NCBI RefSeq assembly: GCF_016863335.1 | Contig: NZ_BOOR01000051.1 | Coordinates: 1-64,000 of the forward strand | DNA: 64,000 bases | From: Planotetraspora thailandica | Lineage (GTDB): Bacteria > Actinomycetota > Actinomycetes > Streptosporangiales > Streptosporangiaceae | Direction: 5' to 3' | Part shown: one piece after another, positions 61,410 to 64,000 of the stretch | How the letters are laid out: each line of letters starts with the position of its first letter | Position numbering within the stretch: position 1 is the first letter of the stretch | Program-made: the position numbers and the translations under genes | The notes under the pieces: generated by a model | The model's input: only the letters and a program-made list of their open reading frames with translations | The model's database searches: none | What the model was told of the DNA's origin: nothing

Positions 61410-62402
61410 CCTGTCCAGCGACTCCACGCGCAGCCGTGGGATCGTCTCCGGGTATTTCTCCCGTACGAACGTCACCAGGTGCTCGCGCACGTCGCACCGC
61501 AGGTCCCACGCGCTCGCCGAGTCGGCCGCGCTCATCAGCGCGCGCAGCTCGACCAGGCCGCCCGGCGTGATGTCAGTCACCTGGAGCGTCCAGTCCTTCT
61601 GGTCCCAGAGCGGGTTGTCCCGCAGCACGCGATAGAGCTCGGCACGCATCTCCTCGATCGGCACGGCCCAGTCGACGCGCAGGTAGACACTGCCGAGGAT
61701 GCGGCTCTCGTGGCGCGTCCAGTTCTCGAACGGGTTGGTGGTGAAGTACGACACCGGGAGGATCAGGCGACGCTCGTCCCACAACCGCAGGGAGACGTAG
61801 GTGAGGGTCAGCTCCTCGATCCTGCCCCACTCGTTCTCGACCACGACCACGTCGTCCAGCCGTATGGCGTCGCTGAAGGCGAGTTGGAGCCCGGCCACCA
61901 TGTTGCCCAGCGTCGACTGGGCCGCGATGCCGGCGACCACGCCCGCGATGCCGGCGGAGGCCAGCAGCCCCGCGCCGAGCGCCCGGACCTCGGGGAAGGT
62001 GAACAACATCGCGCCGAGCGCGACGACCACCACCACGGCCGCAGAGATCCGGCGGACGAGGGTGATCTGGGTGCGGATCCGCCTCGCCCTCCGGTTGGCG
62101 TCGCCCTCGACCTTCGTCAGGTGATCGAGGACCACGTCGGTCACCGCGTAGGCCGCCTGGATCACCAGCCAGGTCACGCAGAGGATCAGGAGCAGGGTGA
62201 AGCCGTGCCGGAGCACGCCGTCCGCCCGGGGGCCGGTCATGTCAGGCGTGTAGACGGCGTTGGCGGCGGCGAGGACGGCCGAGGCGAACCCCGGCCACGT
62301 GCACCGGCGGACGACAGGGCCGGCGAGCGACCATCGGTCCCCGACCAGCCGCGATTTCAGCACCCGCCTGACCAGCTCGACGGCGACGACGGCGCCGACC
62401 AC
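61404..62402 (-). CDS. MscS-family mechanosensitive channel
   Basis: 332 residues. Several membrane segments lead to the pore helix region AGIAGVVAGIAAQSTLGNMVA and the MscS beta domain (LDDVVVVENEWGRIEELTLTYVSLRLWDERR). It opens under membrane tension to release solutes in hypo-osmotic shock. The real start may be further upstream: an in-frame CTG at 62441 has AGGGGAGG seven bases before it and adds a hydrophobic start. It is convergent with the membrane-anchored gene, overlapping six bases. Confidence 0.85.
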   Translation of the reverse strand: MVGAVVAVELVRRVLKSRLVGDRWSLAGPVVRRCTWPGFASAVLAAANAVYTPDMTGPRADGVLRHGFTLLLILCVTWLVIQAAYAVTDVVLDHLTKVEGDANRRARRIRTQITLVRRISAAVVVVVALGAMLFTFPEVRALGAGLLASAGIAGVVAGIAAQSTLGNMVAGLQLAFSDAIRLDDVVVVENEWGRIEELTLTYVSLRLWDERRLILPVSYFTTNPFENWTRHESRILGSVYLRVDWAVPIEEMRAELYRVLRDNPLWDQKDWTLQVTDITPGGLVELRALMSAADSASAWDLRCDVREHLVTFVREKYPETIPRLRVESLDRS

Positions 62403-62441
62403 GGCGGCCGCCAGCGTGCCCCAGTTCCATGCGACGGACAG

Positions 62442-62578
62442 GAGAGCGCACCTCCCCTCGTCCTCGTCCTGGTTCTTCCTGCGCCCGAGAGCACCGTCAC
62501 GGTCGGCTCTCAGCCCCTCTAAGGTACGGCCCCCTCACCCCCTCTCCCGTCCCCCTCCCCGCCCCCTCCCCCTTGGGC
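62442..62578. other. pyrimidine-rich intergenic stretch
   Basis: Between the MscS start and the repeat array. From about 62529 to 62574 the plus strand is a nearly pure C/T run. It may contain the MscS promoter on the minus strand. No gene seen. Confidence 0.5.
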
Positions 62579-62931
62579 GTGATCATGCAGAAGTTCGGGA
62601 GGACCACGCACGACCTGCGCAAACCCGTTGCGTGATCATGCAGAAGTTCGCTCGTACCTCGAACGACCCGCGCGAATACCATTCGTGATCATGCAGAAGT
62701 TCGCCCACATGACGGCCCACCAGGGCGAAAGCCGTACCTGATCATGCAGTCCCAAGGCTCGCGCATGATCACGTACGGCGCTCGCCCAGGCCAGGCGCAC
62801 ACTCTTCGAACTACTGCATGATCACGCAACGGGTTTACGCAGCTCAGGGCCCAAATCCCCGAACTTCTGCATGATCACCAACCACATCGGCGCACGTCAG
62901 ACGGCCGATCCTCGAACTTCTGCATGATCAC
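62579..62931. repeat. 53-bp-period inverted repeat array
   Basis: The motif GTGATCATGCAGAAGTTCG begins at 62579, 62632 and 62685; a partial copy begins at 62738. Its reverse complement ends at 62931, 62878 and 62825 (one mismatch), with a partial ending at 62772. Every step is exactly 53 bases, and the array is symmetrical about 62755. Variable 34-base spacers separate copies; a few spacers resemble each other across the centre (27-base arms 62617-62643 and 62814-62840 differ at one position). Each full motif contains TGATCATG, an overlapping stop and start, so reading frames of exactly 16 codons run between copies on both strands (one is interrupted). No ribosome sites precede them. Confidence 0.9.
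62738..62773. other. central hairpin of the array
   Basis: GATCATGC (62740-62747) pairs with GCATGATC (62763-62770); this is where the two opposite sets of repeats meet. Confidence 0.7.
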
Positions 62932-62934
62932 GGC

Positions 62935-63001
62935 CAGGTTGAGGGGGTTACAGGTTGAGGGGGTTACAGGTTGAGGGGGGCTACGGGTTGGGAGGGGGCT
63001 A
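62935..63001. repeat. G-rich 16-bp tandem repeat
   Basis: Two exact copies of a 16-base unit CAGGTTGAGGGGGTTA (62935-62950, 62951-62966), then two degenerate copies (to 63001). Each has five or six consecutive G on the plus strand. It abuts the stop codon of the next gene. Confidence 0.85.
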
Positions 63002-63958
63002 GAGGAGGCCGAGGCCTGTGAGGACTTGCTTGGTGCGGGCGGATTCGGCGGTGAGCCACTGGCGGAAATCTTCTCCGGCCAGGTACATCGGGGCCCATCC
63101 CTGGGCCGTGCAGGCCTGACTCCAGACGGCCGACTCGCCCACTGACCGGCACAGGTCGAGCAGGGCGTCACGCTGGGAGTCGTCGAGGCGGCGGGAGCCG
63201 AGCAGGCCCCACCAGTTGGCGTAGACAAGGCTGACCCCGGCCTCGATGAACGTGGGGGCGTCCACGCCGGGGAGCCGCTCGGAGGACGACACGGCGAGCG
63301 GCCGCAGCCGCCCGGCTGCGACGTGGCGGGCCACATCCTGCTGGGCGCCGAACCCGAGGGCCATCCTGCCGTCGAGGACCGCCGCGACGGCCTGGGCGCA
63401 GTCGGCGAAGGCCGTGTAGTCGAGCAACCGGACGTCGGCGCCCAGCCCCTGGGCGGTCAGGCCGTACAGGAGGTGGTCGGCGCCTCCGGCGACTCCGCCG
63501 CCCACCTTGGGTCCGGAGGGATCCCGCAACAGGGCTGTGGCGAAATCCTCAAAAGTCCGGAACCGTGAGCCGGGGGCGGCGACCAGAACCTCCCACTGCC
63601 CGGCCAGCCTGGCGAGAGGCCAGGTGCCGGAGGCGAGGGGCCTGGTCCTGTCCATCGCCGCGACGGCCACCAGCGCGGGGTCGGCGACCATCAGGTCGCT
63701 CTGGCGGCCGCCCGCGAAGAACCGGGAGATGGCGAGCGCCCCGCCACCGCCCGGCTGGCTGCTGATGCCGACCGTGCGCGCCCACCCGCGCCGCTCGATG
63801 ACCGCCTTCATCAGGCGGGCGATCCTCTCGCTGCGCCCTCCCGACGGCCCGGGAACGACAAAGTCGATCTCGCGCTGGATCGGCGGGTCGCCGGTGCCAC
63901 ATCCCGCCGCGAGGGCCAGCACCCCCGCCCCCAGCGCCAGGACCGTACGGCGTCGCAC
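62999..63958 (-). CDS. TctC/Bug-family tripartite tricarboxylate transporter binding lipoprotein
   Basis: 319 residues. Tat/lipoprotein-like start RRRTVLALGAGVLALAAGCGT (Cys20). The Bug fold is shown by IDFVVPGPSGGRSERIARL, GISSQPGGGGALAISRF, GVAGGADHLLYGL and DGRMALGFGAQQDVARHVAAGRLRPLAVSS. Such proteins bind carboxylates for TctA/TctB permeases; no tctA or tctB is in the window (they may lie beyond the right edge). Its end touches the tandem repeats at 62935. Confidence 0.85.
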   Translation of the reverse strand: MRRRTVLALGAGVLALAAGCGTGDPPIQREIDFVVPGPSGGRSERIARLMKAVIERRGWARTVGISSQPGGGGALAISRFFAGGRQSDLMVADPALVAVAAMDRTRPLASGTWPLARLAGQWEVLVAAPGSRFRTFEDFATALLRDPSGPKVGGGVAGGADHLLYGLTAQGLGADVRLLDYTAFADCAQAVAAVLDGRMALGFGAQQDVARHVAAGRLRPLAVSSSERLPGVDAPTFIEAGVSLVYANWWGLLGSRRLDDSQRDALLDLCRSVGESAVWSQACTAQGWAPMYLAGEDFRQWLTAESARTKQVLTGLGLL

Positions 63959-64000
63959 GTCGGCGTCCTCCCCCCAGGACTTATACCGACAGAATACGAC
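63959..64000. other. window edge, nothing recognised
   Basis: Forty-two bases upstream of the TctC-like gene; CAGGACTT/GTATAAGT-like segments may be its promoter on the minus strand. Confidence 0.3.

Noticed and set aside
62579-62931. CRISPR array (19-bp repeats, 34-bp spacers)
   Set aside because: The copies reverse orientation at the centre, the repeat is too short for usual types, some spacers resemble each other, and no cas gene is in the window.
1-64000. Secondary-metabolite gene cluster
   Set aside because: No polyketide synthase, peptide synthetase, terpene synthase or RiPP enzyme was seen.

Overview
The window is high-GC DNA from a filamentous, sporulating actinomycete, most likely of the order Streptosporangiales. 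That placement rests on the SsgB-like sporulation protein, F420-type oxidoreductases, a DUF5302 protein, a divergent glgA/glgC pair of actinobacterial type, GTG/TTG starts, possible leaderless genes and actinobacterial tRNA genes. It is inferred from gene content, not from an alignment.

Layout. Positions 1-6400 are a degraded accessory segment. It holds a truncated LacI-type regulator, an ABC-ATPase N-terminus behind a promoter and operator, a deleted GH106 gene, one intact 1149-residue GH106 (alpha-L-rhamnosidase-like) enzyme, the tail of an IS982-like transposase, a frameshifted phage terminase and a solitary 3' half of tRNA-Pro. From 6425 the sequence becomes ordinary chromosome: tRNA-Val(CAC), ssgB-like gene, membrane glycosyltransferase, and an orphan OmpR-type response regulator. 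The regulator's kinase gene has been fused by deletion to a truncated lipoprotein gene. A LVIVD-repeat lipoprotein follows.

11.4-18.1 kb carries a folate branch (pabB plus aminodeoxychorismate lyase) behind a LysR gene, a dehydrogenase-RidA fusion, and hutH with an ArsR regulator. A tRNA-Gly/Cys/Val cluster lies at 18.2 kb and is duplicated at 51.5 kb. Between them are transporters (two DHA2 MFS pumps, NhaA-DsbA, a TAXI-TRAP system), F420/flavin enzymes (one fused to hemerythrin), a tandem nucleotidyltransferase pair, an AAA ATPase with a nuclease-like tail, an adenosine-deaminase-like enzyme, a sulfotransferase, a beta-propeller glycosidase, 6-phosphogluconate dehydrogenase, a Ski2-like helicase and dusB.

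51.8-64 kb holds small actinobacterial proteins, pgeF, an alcohol dehydrogenase, the divergent glycogen genes glgA and glgC, a crotonase, a DUF5685-like protein with a striking Cys/Asp tail, a beta-helix-like membrane protein, an MscS channel and a TctC-like lipoprotein. Between the last two lies the most unusual object in the window: a 353-bp array (62579-62931) of a 19-bp motif repeated at exactly 53-bp intervals, four units facing one way and four the other around a central hairpin. No CRISPR-cas, secondary-metabolite cluster or complete mobile element was found.
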